From assembly GCA_002723015.1 (NCBI GenBank), contig PBNG01000021.1, positions 11,072 through 35,075 of the forward strand: a stretch of DNA of 24,004 nt, in the 5' to 3' direction. The notes beneath the pieces were generated by a model. The model was not told where the DNA came from. It did not search any database and was given only the letters and a program-made list of their open reading frames with translations. Of the stretch, positions 15,506-23,216 are shown piece by piece (position 1 is the first letter of the stretch; each line of letters opens with the position of its first letter). The position numbers and the translations under genes are program-made. This stretch comes from Roseibacillus sp. Lineage in GTDB: Bacteria > Verrucomicrobiota > Verrucomicrobiae > Verrucomicrobiales > Akkermansiaceae.

Positions 15506-17541
15506 TACTTTACCTGATACTGGTCATACACTTCATCAACCTCGGGATAGGCTTCGTCCCGGCTCCTCGCCCGCAGGGTCTTCTCCTGTTCCTCCACATC
15601 AATCCAGTAGACGTAGCTCTCCTGGGCCTCCCGGGTCATCTTCACATTGAAATCCTCTGGCCACTGCATCCACCGCCAGTGACCGAGTCGATAGCTCTCT
15701 CTCTTGTAGCCCGGGATCCAGAAAGCCGTGTCATGCAGGATGCGCTCAAGCTCCCAGGACATATCTCGAATCTCCTTCTCCGACGTCGCAAACCGAATTC
15801 CCTGCGCCAGGGGGTCGGCCTCAGGGTTAGCATAGACCGAGATATTGTTGGTCATCACCCGCGGAGTCGTAGTCCCGGGGTCATAGGCATTGGAGGAATG
15901 AATTCCCTCAAAATACCGCGGAAAGGGTGGTTGGGTCCCCCAACCCCAGAAGGTCAGATCGTGCTTTTTCTGCATCACCTTTTCGTAACTCGCTGTTCCA
16001 TCCATGCCATCAAGGCGATACTCCAGACCGGCCTTAAGAGCTTCTTCCTTGAGCCGTTGTAACATCTTACCCACCACTGGGCTGGCAGTGTGGGTGATGG
16101 AGAAACTGAGTTTTTCCCCCTTGTTGTTCTGGAGAACTCCGTCGTTACCCTGAGTCGTGAAGCCTGCCTTGGCGAAGGCCTCCCGGGCCTTTTCCGGCGA
16201 ATAATCCCTAGCTGCGATCTCCGAGTTACTGAACTGACCGTAGCCTTCGTTGTAGATATTGAGTCTGCCTGCATCACCACGCAGATCGATATCAATCACC
16301 TTCTGCCAGTTGGTAGCATGCTGCAGGCCGGTCCGCACGTTAACATCTCCCAGAAAGGGCCGGGAGTGGTTGATATAAAGACCCCGGGGAACCCGGGGAT
16401 AGACATTGTAGAAGGTCTTCTTTTCAATATAGCCATTGAATACCTCCGGGATCTCCATCTGCTCATACCATCTCTTGGGAAGACCCAGGTGAAACATGTC
16501 GACCTCTCCCTTCTTGAAGAGCTCAAAGACCTTCTCATCGCTGCGGACCAGACTGTATTTAATCCGGTCCACATTGAACCGGTTTCGGTAGTACTTCATC
16601 TCACCCGCCCACCAGTCCTTGACGCGGGAAAGAGTGACGCTTCGGCCCTTGATGACATCTTCCTTGAGAATACGGTAGGCCCCAGTAGTAGGCCGCACCT
16701 TCCAGTTATAACGGTCCTCGAAATCCGGGCCAAATTCACTGTAGAAAACCCGGGAGTAGGGTGTCAGGGAGGCGTAATACTCCGGCTTTGGCTTCTTGTT
16801 GGCAAGTCGCACCGAGAGATGCTGATCATCATAGCGCGTGATATTCTCGAACATGGTGCCGTAATACTGCCGATACCACGGTCCGGTAATGTACTCGGAC
16901 AGGCACACGTGAAAGGTCATGAAGAAATCCTCTACCGTAACCGGGTTCCCATCTGACCATTTCGCCTTCTCATTGATCCGGAAATAGACGGTGCGCCCGT
17001 CCTTCCCCACCGCCCACCGGTCAGCCAACCCTGGAATGGTTTCCATCGTGTTGGGATGCAGAGAAACCAAGGCCATCTCGACGTTATCCCAGTGCTCGGA
17101 ACGAAAACTGTTATTTGCATTCTTGCCGATGGACCGAATGGTCGGAGGAAATGAAAGACCAGAGAAATAGGTATTGAAAGTCCCTCCCTTCTTCGCGCGG
17201 GAGGATCCCAGCTCAGGCTGGTCCAGCCCCTCCTCCCAGTCGAGGTCCTCCGGAAGATCCTGCATCGTGGCATCGAAAGTGAAGAACTTCGGTGATCCGA
17301 GGCGGCGGTTGGTATTAACGAGATCTTCTTCCAGCTTGTCCCGATCCTCCTCCCCAGATTCATCAAGCTGCTTCGCCAACTCCTCCTTTTTTCCCTCAAG
17401 CTCCCCCAGAACCTTTTCGTTATGGCTCTCCCTGAATCCAGTCACTTCCTCCTTATTATCGTAGTCCGCAAAATCCTTCCCGGTGTCGCACCCCGCAAGG
17501 GCAACCACGAGCAACAGGCAGAACAGGTTCAATTTATTCAT
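15505..17541 (-). CDS. yejA: YejA-like peptide-binding lipoprotein (SBP family 5)
   Basis: A large extracytoplasmic solute-binding protein of family 5 that would deliver peptides to YejB/YejE. From the ATG at 17541 it has 678 residues; a TTG at 17547 is a less likely start. A lipoprotein signal precedes C18 (VVALAGC). Residues about 38-80 are charged and heptad-like (GELEGKKEELAKQLDESGEE) and probably form a coiled-coil stalk. The binding domain begins near SSRAKKGGTF and shows the family-5 elements WAVGKDGRTVYFRI, KWSDGNPVTVEDF and RVKDWWAGE, followed by FNVDRIKYSLVRSDEKVFE, which resembles the YejA branch. The ligand is unknown; E. coli YejA takes peptides and microcin C. It starts 2 bases after the yejE stop. 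Confidence 0.9.
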   Translation of the reverse strand: MNKLNLFCLLLVVALAGCDTGKDFADYDNKEEVTGFRESHNEKVLGELEGKKEELAKQLDESGEEDRDKLEEDLVNTNRRLGSPKFFTFDATMQDLPEDLDWEEGLDQPELGSSRAKKGGTFNTYFSGLSFPPTIRSIGKNANNSFRSEHWDNVEMALVSLHPNTMETIPGLADRWAVGKDGRTVYFRINEKAKWSDGNPVTVEDFFMTFHVCLSEYITGPWYRQYYGTMFENITRYDDQHLSVRLANKKPKPEYYASLTPYSRVFYSEFGPDFEDRYNWKVRPTTGAYRILKEDVIKGRSVTLSRVKDWWAGEMKYYRNRFNVDRIKYSLVRSDEKVFELFKKGEVDMFHLGLPKRWYEQMEIPEVFNGYIEKKTFYNVYPRVPRGLYINHSRPFLGDVNVRTGLQHATNWQKVIDIDLRGDAGRLNIYNEGYGQFSNSEIAARDYSPEKAREAFAKAGFTTQGNDGVLQNNKGEKLSFSITHTASPVVGKMLQRLKEEALKAGLEYRLDGMDGTASYEKVMQKKHDLTFWGWGTQPPFPRYFEGIHSSNAYDPGTTTPRVMTNNISVYANPEADPLAQGIRFATSEKEIRDMSWELERILHDTAFWIPGYKRESYRLGHWRWMQWPEDFNVKMTREAQESYVYWIDVEEQEKTLRARSRDEAYPEVDEVYDQYQVK

Positions 17542-17543
17542 AA

Positions 17544-19130
17544 TCAACGGTAGGTCGTAAACTTCTTGGGATCGAAGGCCTCCCGGATTGCTTCACCCAC
17601 AAAGGTCACGAGAAGGAGCACGGACACCATTCCCCCGAAAACCGAGGCCACGATCCACGGGTAGTCAAGATTGGTAACACCATCCTGCAGGATTCGCCCC
17701 CAGCTGGGATAAGTATCAGGAAGCCCGAACCCGATGAAATCAAGGGCCGTCAGGGCCGTGATCACTCCCACCACACTGAAGGGAAGCAGCGTCACCACTA
17801 TCGAGAGCGCATTGGGCAGAACATGGCGAAAAATGACCCGGACCGGACCAGCACCCAGAACCCGGGCAGCGGCCACGTAATCCCTTGCCTTCTCCCGGTA
17901 GGCCGCGGTCCTCATGTAATAGGTGATCCCGATCCAGGAAAAGATGCAGAGCACCAGCAGGATCGTCACGAGGGTCACATCCTCCCGGCCAATCCGGTCA
18001 GCAATAATGATGACCACGTAAAGGAAGGGCACGTTGGCCAGGATTTCGATGAACCTTTGTACGACGATGTCAAAAGCCCCCCCCAGATAGCCCATCAGGC
18101 TCCCGAGAGTGATCCCGATCGCATAGGTTACTGCCAGATAGATGACGGCCGCCTGAAATATGAGCTGCAGACCTCCATAAATCTGAGCCAGGACATCCCA
18201 GCCCCGTGAATCCGTTCCGAGATAATGCCTCGTCTTCATGCTGGGTGGAAGAGGAGGATAGCGCACCGCCAGCAGCTCCGTGGTCTTCTCCTCCTCGGCT
18301 GCCCGAACCAAGTCCGCTCCCTTCACTGGGTCCGCACTCCTTACGCCATCCTTCCATTCATAGTGACCAATGACATCGCCCGCGCCCTGACTGTAGAATT
18401 CCTCGCGCCCCTGCCGAACCCCCTTGCGGAAGCGCACCATGGAATGCCTCTGCTTTGTGCTGACCTCGTCGGCGTAATAACGAAAGCCCAGACCTGAATA
18501 GAGCTTCTGTTCGTCCTTCTGGTAAAAGGCGCCGTCCCGCATGGTTAACTCCTGCTCATCCGGCTCTGCCGAATCAAAGGTGGCATCAAAGGGAACCAGA
18601 GGAAGCAACACCCAGTTAGCTCCTCCCTCTTCCGCAAAGACCTCCTTCAGCTTGCGATAGTCGACTTCACTTTTTCCCACCTGTCCAAAGTCTTCTCCCG
18701 TGTAGCTTCGCTGCTCAAACGCTGGACTGTAGATTTGACCATTATACTTCACCAGAAGAGCTTTCTTTCCCACCAAGGCGTGATCAAGGAGGGTGAGTAA
18801 GAGCAATCCTGCAAGAATCCAGAGGGAAACATAGCCCCGGGTAATCGACTTGAAGCGCTTCAGCTTCCGCACGGTCTGGGGATTCCAGTTCATTTTCCCG
18901 GACTTCGCCCCCAGCGAGAGCACCCCGACTGCCATGATCAAGGCGCAGAGAATATATCCGATAATATTAGCCTGATTCTTCTTCCACCACGATGCCGACT
19001 CCAACGCCTTATCCTTCGCTTCAAAGGAGAAGAACCAGTCGAGGGTAGGCAGAGCCAACTCGGCGTGGTACGCGATCACCGCGCCCACGCTGATCACAAT
19101 CAGAAGAATCCCTGTAAGACGAAAGAGCAT
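17544..19130 (-). CDS. yejE: YejE-like peptide ABC transporter permease with a large extra periplasmic domain
   Basis: A 528-residue permease; E. coli YejE has about 340. Two additional membrane helices (about 1-20 and 54-74) precede the usual first helix (about 99-119, following VRKLKRFKSITRGYVSLW). The next segment, ALLVKYNGQIYSPAF (124-138) then EVDYRKL (155-161), matches the known YejE periplasmic loop. Residues about 196-265 are an insertion resembling MORN_2 repeats. The core then follows: LGTDSRGWDVLAQIYGG (304-320), the EAA-type loop AARVLGAGPVRVIFRHVLPN (421-440), LDFIGFGLPDTYPSWG (463-478), and a C-terminus VGEAIREAFDPKKF (511-524) typical of this family. The ATG directly follows the yejB TAA with no gap. 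It would form the channel with YejB. Confidence 0.93.
   Translation of the reverse strand: MLFRLTGILLIVISVGAVIAYHAELALPTLDWFFSFEAKDKALESASWWKKNQANIIGYILCALIMAVGVLSLGAKSGKMNWNPQTVRKLKRFKSITRGYVSLWILAGLLLLTLLDHALVGKKALLVKYNGQIYSPAFEQRSYTGEDFGQVGKSEVDYRKLKEVFAEEGGANWVLLPLVPFDATFDSAEPDEQELTMRDGAFYQKDEQKLYSGLGFRYYADEVSTKQRHSMVRFRKGVRQGREEFYSQGAGDVIGHYEWKDGVRSADPVKGADLVRAAEEEKTTELLAVRYPPLPPSMKTRHYLGTDSRGWDVLAQIYGGLQLIFQAAVIYLAVTYAIGITLGSLMGYLGGAFDIVVQRFIEILANVPFLYVVIIIADRIGREDVTLVTILLVLCIFSWIGITYYMRTAAYREKARDYVAAARVLGAGPVRVIFRHVLPNALSIVVTLLPFSVVGVITALTALDFIGFGLPDTYPSWGRILQDGVTNLDYPWIVASVFGGMVSVLLLVTFVGEAIREAFDPKKFTTYR
18336..18545 (-). other. MORN_2-like insertion inside the YejE periplasmic loop
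   Basis: Codons for residues about 196-265 of the YejE-like permease. The pattern is that of YwqK/MORN_2 repeats: GAFYQKDEQKLYSGLGFRYY, then RFRKGVRQGREEFY, then GHYEWKDGVRS, meaning short strands punctuated by an aromatic pair and a xxGxxxG turn. This identification is by eye and needs a profile search. In the bacterial proteins where such repeats occur their role is usually unknown or structural. Confidence 0.55.
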
Positions 19131-20480
19131 TTATCTAAAACGAATACGTGGGTCCACGAACGCCACGCAGAGGTCAGAAATCACGTTACCGAGGAGCATC
19201 AGGGTCGCTGAGATCGTCAGCACTCCCAGCACCACGGGTTCATCCTTTTCCAGAATGGCATTATATTGAAGCAGGCCAAAGCCATTGATATCGAAGATCC
19301 CCTCAATGAGAAAGCTTCCACCTACAATCAGGGTGATGTTCTGCCCAACCGTCGTGGCAATAGGGATGATAGAATTGCGGAAGGCATGCTTGAACACCGC
19401 TGAGCCATAGGGAACTCCCTTGGCCGTCGCAGTTCGCACGTAATCAGCGGCCAAGTTATCCATCAAGTTGTTCTTCATCATGAAGGTCATGAAGGCGAAG
19501 CTCCCCACCAGGTAACAGGCAAGAGGCATGACCGCATGGTGAAAGAGATCGAGGATCTTGGCACCAAGGGGAAGCTCACTGTAGTTCTCAGAAACAAATC
19601 CCGAAAGGGGGAACAGATCAAGGCGGGCTCCGAGGAACACGAGGAGAAAAGAACCTAGAACATAGCCAGGAATCGCGTATCCCGAAAAGACCGCAATGGA
19701 CGAAACGTTGTCGAGCCAGGTGCGATGCTTGATCGCCTTGACGATGCCGAGGGGAATACAGATTCCGTAGATCAGGATCATCGAGATCACTCCATAGAAG
19801 ATAGAGATGGGGATCCGGTCGCGCACCAGTCTGATCACTGGATCCTGATACTTGTCTGAATCCCCGAGACTCCCCTGCAAAAGACCATCACGCCGGGCCC
19901 GATAGAGGACGATCCTCTCCTGCAATTCCTCTGAGCTGGGTAGCTCCAGTCCTCCGGCATTCCTTTTCCATCGCTTCTCCAATTCCGGCACCTCAATAAG
20001 GCGGACCTTCCAGTCATATTCTTCAATCCGTTTCTCAAGGTCCTGCTGCTTCTTCGCTGACAAATCCTCCGGGGCCCTGATTTCGACAGCCCCTTCCCCG
20101 TCCCGGGCTACCTCAGCAACCATGACCGTGCCAGGCACCGGCACCGAGACTTTAACCTCCCCCTTCTTAAAGCTCCGCGCTGTCCGTTGGACATCCCTGG
20201 GCAGGATACCCACCCACTCGAGGTAGGATCGCAGTGCTCCCTTCTCCCGGCGATGCTTCTCCTCAATCTCAAAAAGCTGTTCCGGGGTCATCGCTAAGCC
20301 TTCTGACTCCCTCATCCCTGCGCTGCCACCCTGCTCACTGGCTGCAGCCCCCATCATTTCCTGCAAATCCCTCTGCACTGGCCCACCAGGAGCCGCCCGC
20401 ATCAGAATGAATACCAGCAAGGTAATCCCGAAAAGTGTCACAGGGACGAGGAGCAGACGCCGGAGAAAATAAACCTTCAT
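19131..20480 (-). CDS. yejB: YejB-like peptide ABC transporter permease with an extended first loop
   Basis: A 449-residue permease; E. coli YejB has 364. The N-terminal helix and MRAAPGGPV motif (27-34) match YejB. The periplasmic loop then diverges: after SYLEWVGILPRDVQ (85-98) comes about 100 residues absent from YejB, before the family sequence resumes at LLQGSLGDS (200-208). The core follows: PISIFYGVISMILIYGICIP, RTWLDNVSSIAVFSGYAIPG, FDLFPLSG-type LDLFPLSGF (287-295), the EAA loop ATAKGVPYGSAVFKHAFRNS (351-370), SFLIEGIFDINGFGLLQY (389-406) and a C-terminal VDPRIRF (442-448). It is the first gene of the five-gene leftward operon and diverges from oppA with 167 bases between starts. Confidence 0.93.
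   Translation of the reverse strand: MKVYFLRRLLLVPVTLFGITLLVFILMRAAPGGPVQRDLQEMMGAAASEQGGSAGMRESEGLAMTPEQLFEIEEKHRREKGALRSYLEWVGILPRDVQRTARSFKKGEVKVSVPVPGTVMVAEVARDGEGAVEIRAPEDLSAKKQQDLEKRIEEYDWKVRLIEVPELEKRWKRNAGGLELPSSEELQERIVLYRARRDGLLQGSLGDSDKYQDPVIRLVRDRIPISIFYGVISMILIYGICIPLGIVKAIKHRTWLDNVSSIAVFSGYAIPGYVLGSFLLVFLGARLDLFPLSGFVSENYSELPLGAKILDLFHHAVMPLACYLVGSFAFMTFMMKNNLMDNLAADYVRTATAKGVPYGSAVFKHAFRNSIIPIATTVGQNITLIVGGSFLIEGIFDINGFGLLQYNAILEKDEPVVLGVLTISATLMLLGNVISDLCVAFVDPRIRFR
19881..20189 (-). other. About 100-residue insertion in the YejB periplasmic loop
   Basis: Codons for residues about 98-200. The segment has a beta-rich first part (KVSVPVPGTVMVAEVA, AVEIRAPEDL) and a charged helical second part (KKQQDLEKRIEEYDWKVRLI). 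Its ends are exact with respect to known YejB sequence on both sides, so it is an internal insertion and not an extension. No family is recognised. Confidence 0.6.
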
Positions 20481-20519
20481 GGAAAAGCGCCCCGAAGAGC
20501 AGAGGCAAAAACCTTCCCG

Positions 20520-20547
20520 GTTCTAGCTTTCCAGCAGGACGAATCAA
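20520..20547 (-). promoter_or_regulatory. Candidate promoter of the leftward peptide importer operon
   Basis: On the minus strand TTGATT (20542-20547) and TAGAAC (20520-20525) are separated by 16 bases, with the -10 about 39 bases before the yejB ATG. Each matches the sigma-70 consensus at four of six positions, so this is tentative. The divergent gap 20481-20647 otherwise shows only the hairpin at oppA; no convincing promoter for oppA was found. Confidence 0.25.
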
Positions 20548-20637
20548 GCCTGCGGACCGTGCAGCCTCCTAAGTGCCTCATATCCGTCAAAAAAGCGGCT
20601 GATTCTGCAAAGAGCTTTGCCAAGCGGGTGGTAAGTG

Positions 20638-20659
20638 TCGCATCGTCATGGCGATGCGA
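20638..20659 (+). promoter_or_regulatory. Hairpin enclosing the oppA start codon
   Basis: TCGCATCG (20638-20645) and CGATGCGA (20652-20659) form a perfect 8-bp stem with a 6-base loop, TCATGG, that holds the ATG at 20648-20650. A second in-frame ATG (20654-20656) lies in the 3-prime arm. Such a structure in the mRNA could affect initiation, and no Shine-Dalgarno sequence is visible. A stem of this size is expected a few times by chance in a window this long; only the exact position makes it notable. Confidence 0.4.
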
Positions 20660-22270
20660 GCTCTGCCAATCCTAGCACTCGTCTTTTTCTGCATCTTCCT
20701 TGCAGGTTGTGGCGACCAGACTGCTGCAGACCGGGCCGTAGAGGAGAAGATCCTCATCGTGGGGAACTCCTCCGAACCCAAGGGCCTCGATTGCCACCTC
20801 GTCACCGGGGTCCTCGAAAGCAACCTGATCCGAGCCCTCTTTGAAGGCCTGTGCACGGAGCACCAGTCGGTTGACGGGAAAGCTCTCCCGGGCGCTGCGG
20901 AGTCATGGGAAGCCAATGAGGACTTCACCGTATGGACCTTCAAGCTGGGACGGGACCGCAAATGGTCCGACGGAGTCCCCGTGACTGCCGCCGACTTTCT
21001 TTTTTCCTACCAGCGTATCCTGACCGCAAGTCTTGGCTCGGAATACAACGACATGCTCTTCTACATTAAGAATGCGGAAGAATTTTATAAAGGTAAGATT
21101 ACGGATTTCGGCGAGGTGGGAGTCCGGGCGCCGGATGACTACACGCTCGAGATCACGCTTCGCGGTTCCCTTCCCTTTCTTCCCGAGATTACAAAACATT
21201 ACACCTGGTATCCTGTCCCCCGGCACGTCGTGATGAAACACGCCAAGGGAAAGATCGATGCGCCCTTCTCCGGATGGACCAAGCCGGGCAACATCGTCAG
21301 CAACGGACCTTTCGCCCTCCAGTCCTGGAAGATCAATGATCACATTGCGGTCACAAGGAACCCTCACTACTGGGATCGAGACACCGTAAAACTGGACGGC
21401 ATCCGTTTCCTGCCCGTTGTGAACTCCTACACCGAGTCGAGGATGTTCTTCGATGGCCTGATGCACATCACCTACACCGTCCCCCCCGAGTTCATTCCCT
21501 ACGCACGCGAAAAATATCCTGCCCAGTTTCGCAGCGAGCTCTATCTTGGCACCAAGTTCGTCCGTTGCAACGTCACCCGCGAACCTTTGAATGATCCGAG
21601 GGTACGGAAAGCTCTGGGAATGGCAATCGACCGGGAATCCCTGATTAAAAACGTGACTCAGGGTGGTCAGAAACCCGCCTACGGAATGGTCCCTCCTTTT
21701 GGAAACTATGAGACCGCACCCGCCATTGGCTTTGATCCGGAGGAAGCGTCCCGACTTCTCGACCAGGCCGGCTTCACGAACCGTAGTGACTTCCCCCGCA
21801 TCACCCTCCTCACCGCTGACCGGGAGGTCTCCAAACGAATCGCCGAGGCGTATCAGGGGATGTGGAAGAAGCATCTGGGAATCCAGATCGAAATCGCACA
21901 GAAGGAGTGGACCTCCTATCTTAACGCCATGACCAAGCTGGACTACGATCTGGCAGACTCAGGATGGATTGGAGACTACCTGGACCCAACCACCTTTCTC
22001 GACATGTGGATCAAGGACGGAGGTAATAATCGCACCGGATGGTCGAATGAGGAATTTGAAAAACTACTGAAGGACAGTGAACACCAGAAGGACCCCGCCA
22101 GACGACTGCTTGTCCTTCAGGAGGCCGAAAACATCCTGATGGAGGAGTTTCCAGCTATCACGATCTACTGGTACACCACCAACTACCTGATTGATCCCCG
22201 GGTGAAGGGCTGGAGCCCTCTCCTTCTCAATAATCATCCATGGAAATGGGTTTCTTTCGAATCCAACTGA
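20648..22270 (+). CDS. oppA: OppA-like oligopeptide-binding lipoprotein (SBP family 5)
   Basis: The binding protein of the rightward peptide importer, 540 residues. A lipoprotein signal runs from residue 1 to the cysteine at 21 (FLAGC). Family-5 features follow: EPKGLDCHLVTGVLESNLIR, ALFEGLCT, VWTFKLGRDRKWSDGVPVTA, the FSYQRIL region, GAFAL-type NGPFALQSWKI, then ITRNPHYW-type TRNPHYWD, and LNDPRVRKALGMAIDRE. Overall pattern and length resemble OppA/MppA, which bind oligopeptides with little sequence preference. A second ATG six bases downstream is an alternative start that keeps the signal. The gene diverges from yejB, and oppB follows after 10 bases. Confidence 0.95.
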   Translation: MAMRALPILALVFFCIFLAGCGDQTAADRAVEEKILIVGNSSEPKGLDCHLVTGVLESNLIRALFEGLCTEHQSVDGKALPGAAESWEANEDFTVWTFKLGRDRKWSDGVPVTAADFLFSYQRILTASLGSEYNDMLFYIKNAEEFYKGKITDFGEVGVRAPDDYTLEITLRGSLPFLPEITKHYTWYPVPRHVVMKHAKGKIDAPFSGWTKPGNIVSNGPFALQSWKINDHIAVTRNPHYWDRDTVKLDGIRFLPVVNSYTESRMFFDGLMHITYTVPPEFIPYAREKYPAQFRSELYLGTKFVRCNVTREPLNDPRVRKALGMAIDRESLIKNVTQGGQKPAYGMVPPFGNYETAPAIGFDPEEASRLLDQAGFTNRSDFPRITLLTADREVSKRIAEAYQGMWKKHLGIQIEIAQKEWTSYLNAMTKLDYDLADSGWIGDYLDPTTFLDMWIKDGGNNRTGWSNEEFEKLLKDSEHQKDPARRLLVLQEAENILMEEFPAITIYWYTTNYLIDPRVKGWSPLLLNNHPWKWVSFESN

Positions 22271-22280
22271 ATCGCCCGGT

Positions 22281-23201
22281 ATGATTGGTTTCATCTTCAA
22301 GCGGGTTCTGCAGGGTCTCCTCGTCCTCTCGGTTCTTTACACCCTTTCATTTTTTCTGATCAAGGCCCTGCCCGGCGATGCCTTTACTACCGAAAAGGCA
22401 ATGTCGGCAGAGGCCAAGGCCGAGCAGATGAAGCGCTTCGGTCTGGATAAGCCGTGGCCCGTTCAGTATGGACTACGCCTGAAGAGACTCGTGTTCGAGC
22501 AGGATCTCGGAATCTCCCCCAAGAAGAACCGCGAGGTAAGCCTTATTCTTCGCCAGTCCTTTCCCGCCTCGGTGATTCTCGGACTAAACGCCCTTCTCGT
22601 TGCCTGTGTGATCGGAATCCCCCTTGGAGTTCTCTCGGCAGTTCGCAAGAATACATGGTTCGACTACGTCTCGATGGGCTTTGCCATGATTGGGATCTGT
22701 GTTGCCGCCTTTATTATCGGCCCCCTCCTCCAGACCCAGATCGCCATGCACCTGCCGGCTTTCAAGGTTGCCGGCTGGGAAAATCCCATAGACTGGATCC
22801 TTCCGGCTATTACCCTCGGCCTCGCCCCGGCAGCTTATCTGGCCCGACTAACTCGTGGTGGCATGCTTGAAGTCCTCAATCAGGACTTCGTGCGAACCGC
22901 CCGCGCCAAGGGGGTCTCTCCCCTGAAGGTCATCACGCGCCACACCCTGCGTGGAGGGCTGATTCCCAGTGTGGCTTACCTCGGACCAGCGTTCGCCTAT
23001 CTGATTAGCGGTTCCTTCGTGGTAGAAACCATCTTTCAAATTCCCGGCATGGGCCGTCACTTCATCGATGGTACGATAGACCGCGACGAAGACCTTCTCC
23101 TCGGGTGTGTGCTCTATTACGGCTTCCTGATCGTCATCCTGAACCTGCTCTCCGATATCGTGCAGGCCTATCTCAACCCTCGCCTTCGGGAATCACTCTG
23201 A
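22281..23201 (+). CDS. oppB: Oligopeptide ABC transporter permease OppB
   Basis: A 306-residue inner-membrane permease of the OppB/DppB family, of usual length. It has the N-terminal helix FKRVLQGLLVLSVLYTLSFF, LIKALPGDAF (27-36), a periplasmic loop without large insertions (RFGLDKPWPVQYG, DLGISPKKNREV), the helix-loop ACVIGIPLGVLSAVRKNTWFD (first 20 residues described), the EAA loop TARAKGVSPLKVITRHTLRG, and the late GSFVVETIFQIPGMGRHF. The C-terminus AYLNPRLR is typical. It contrasts with the leftward YejB, which has about 100 extra loop residues. It pairs with OppC, encoded 15 bases downstream. Confidence 0.96.
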   Translation: MIGFIFKRVLQGLLVLSVLYTLSFFLIKALPGDAFTTEKAMSAEAKAEQMKRFGLDKPWPVQYGLRLKRLVFEQDLGISPKKNREVSLILRQSFPASVILGLNALLVACVIGIPLGVLSAVRKNTWFDYVSMGFAMIGICVAAFIIGPLLQTQIAMHLPAFKVAGWENPIDWILPAITLGLAPAAYLARLTRGGMLEVLNQDFVRTARAKGVSPLKVITRHTLRGGLIPSVAYLGPAFAYLISGSFVVETIFQIPGMGRHFIDGTIDRDEDLLLGCVLYYGFLIVILNLLSDIVQAYLNPRLRESL

Positions 23202-23216
23202 ACGTTTTAAAGCACT

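Noticed and set aside
16090..16956. A 288-codon open frame on the plus strand
   Set aside because: It is antisense to the YejA-like gene and has no recognisable family; judged a shadow.
20903..21874. A 323-codon open frame on the minus strand
   Set aside because: It lies wholly antisense to oppA, whose binding-protein motifs and lipobox are clear. Its peptide has no recognised domain. Long antisense frames are common in GC-rich genes.
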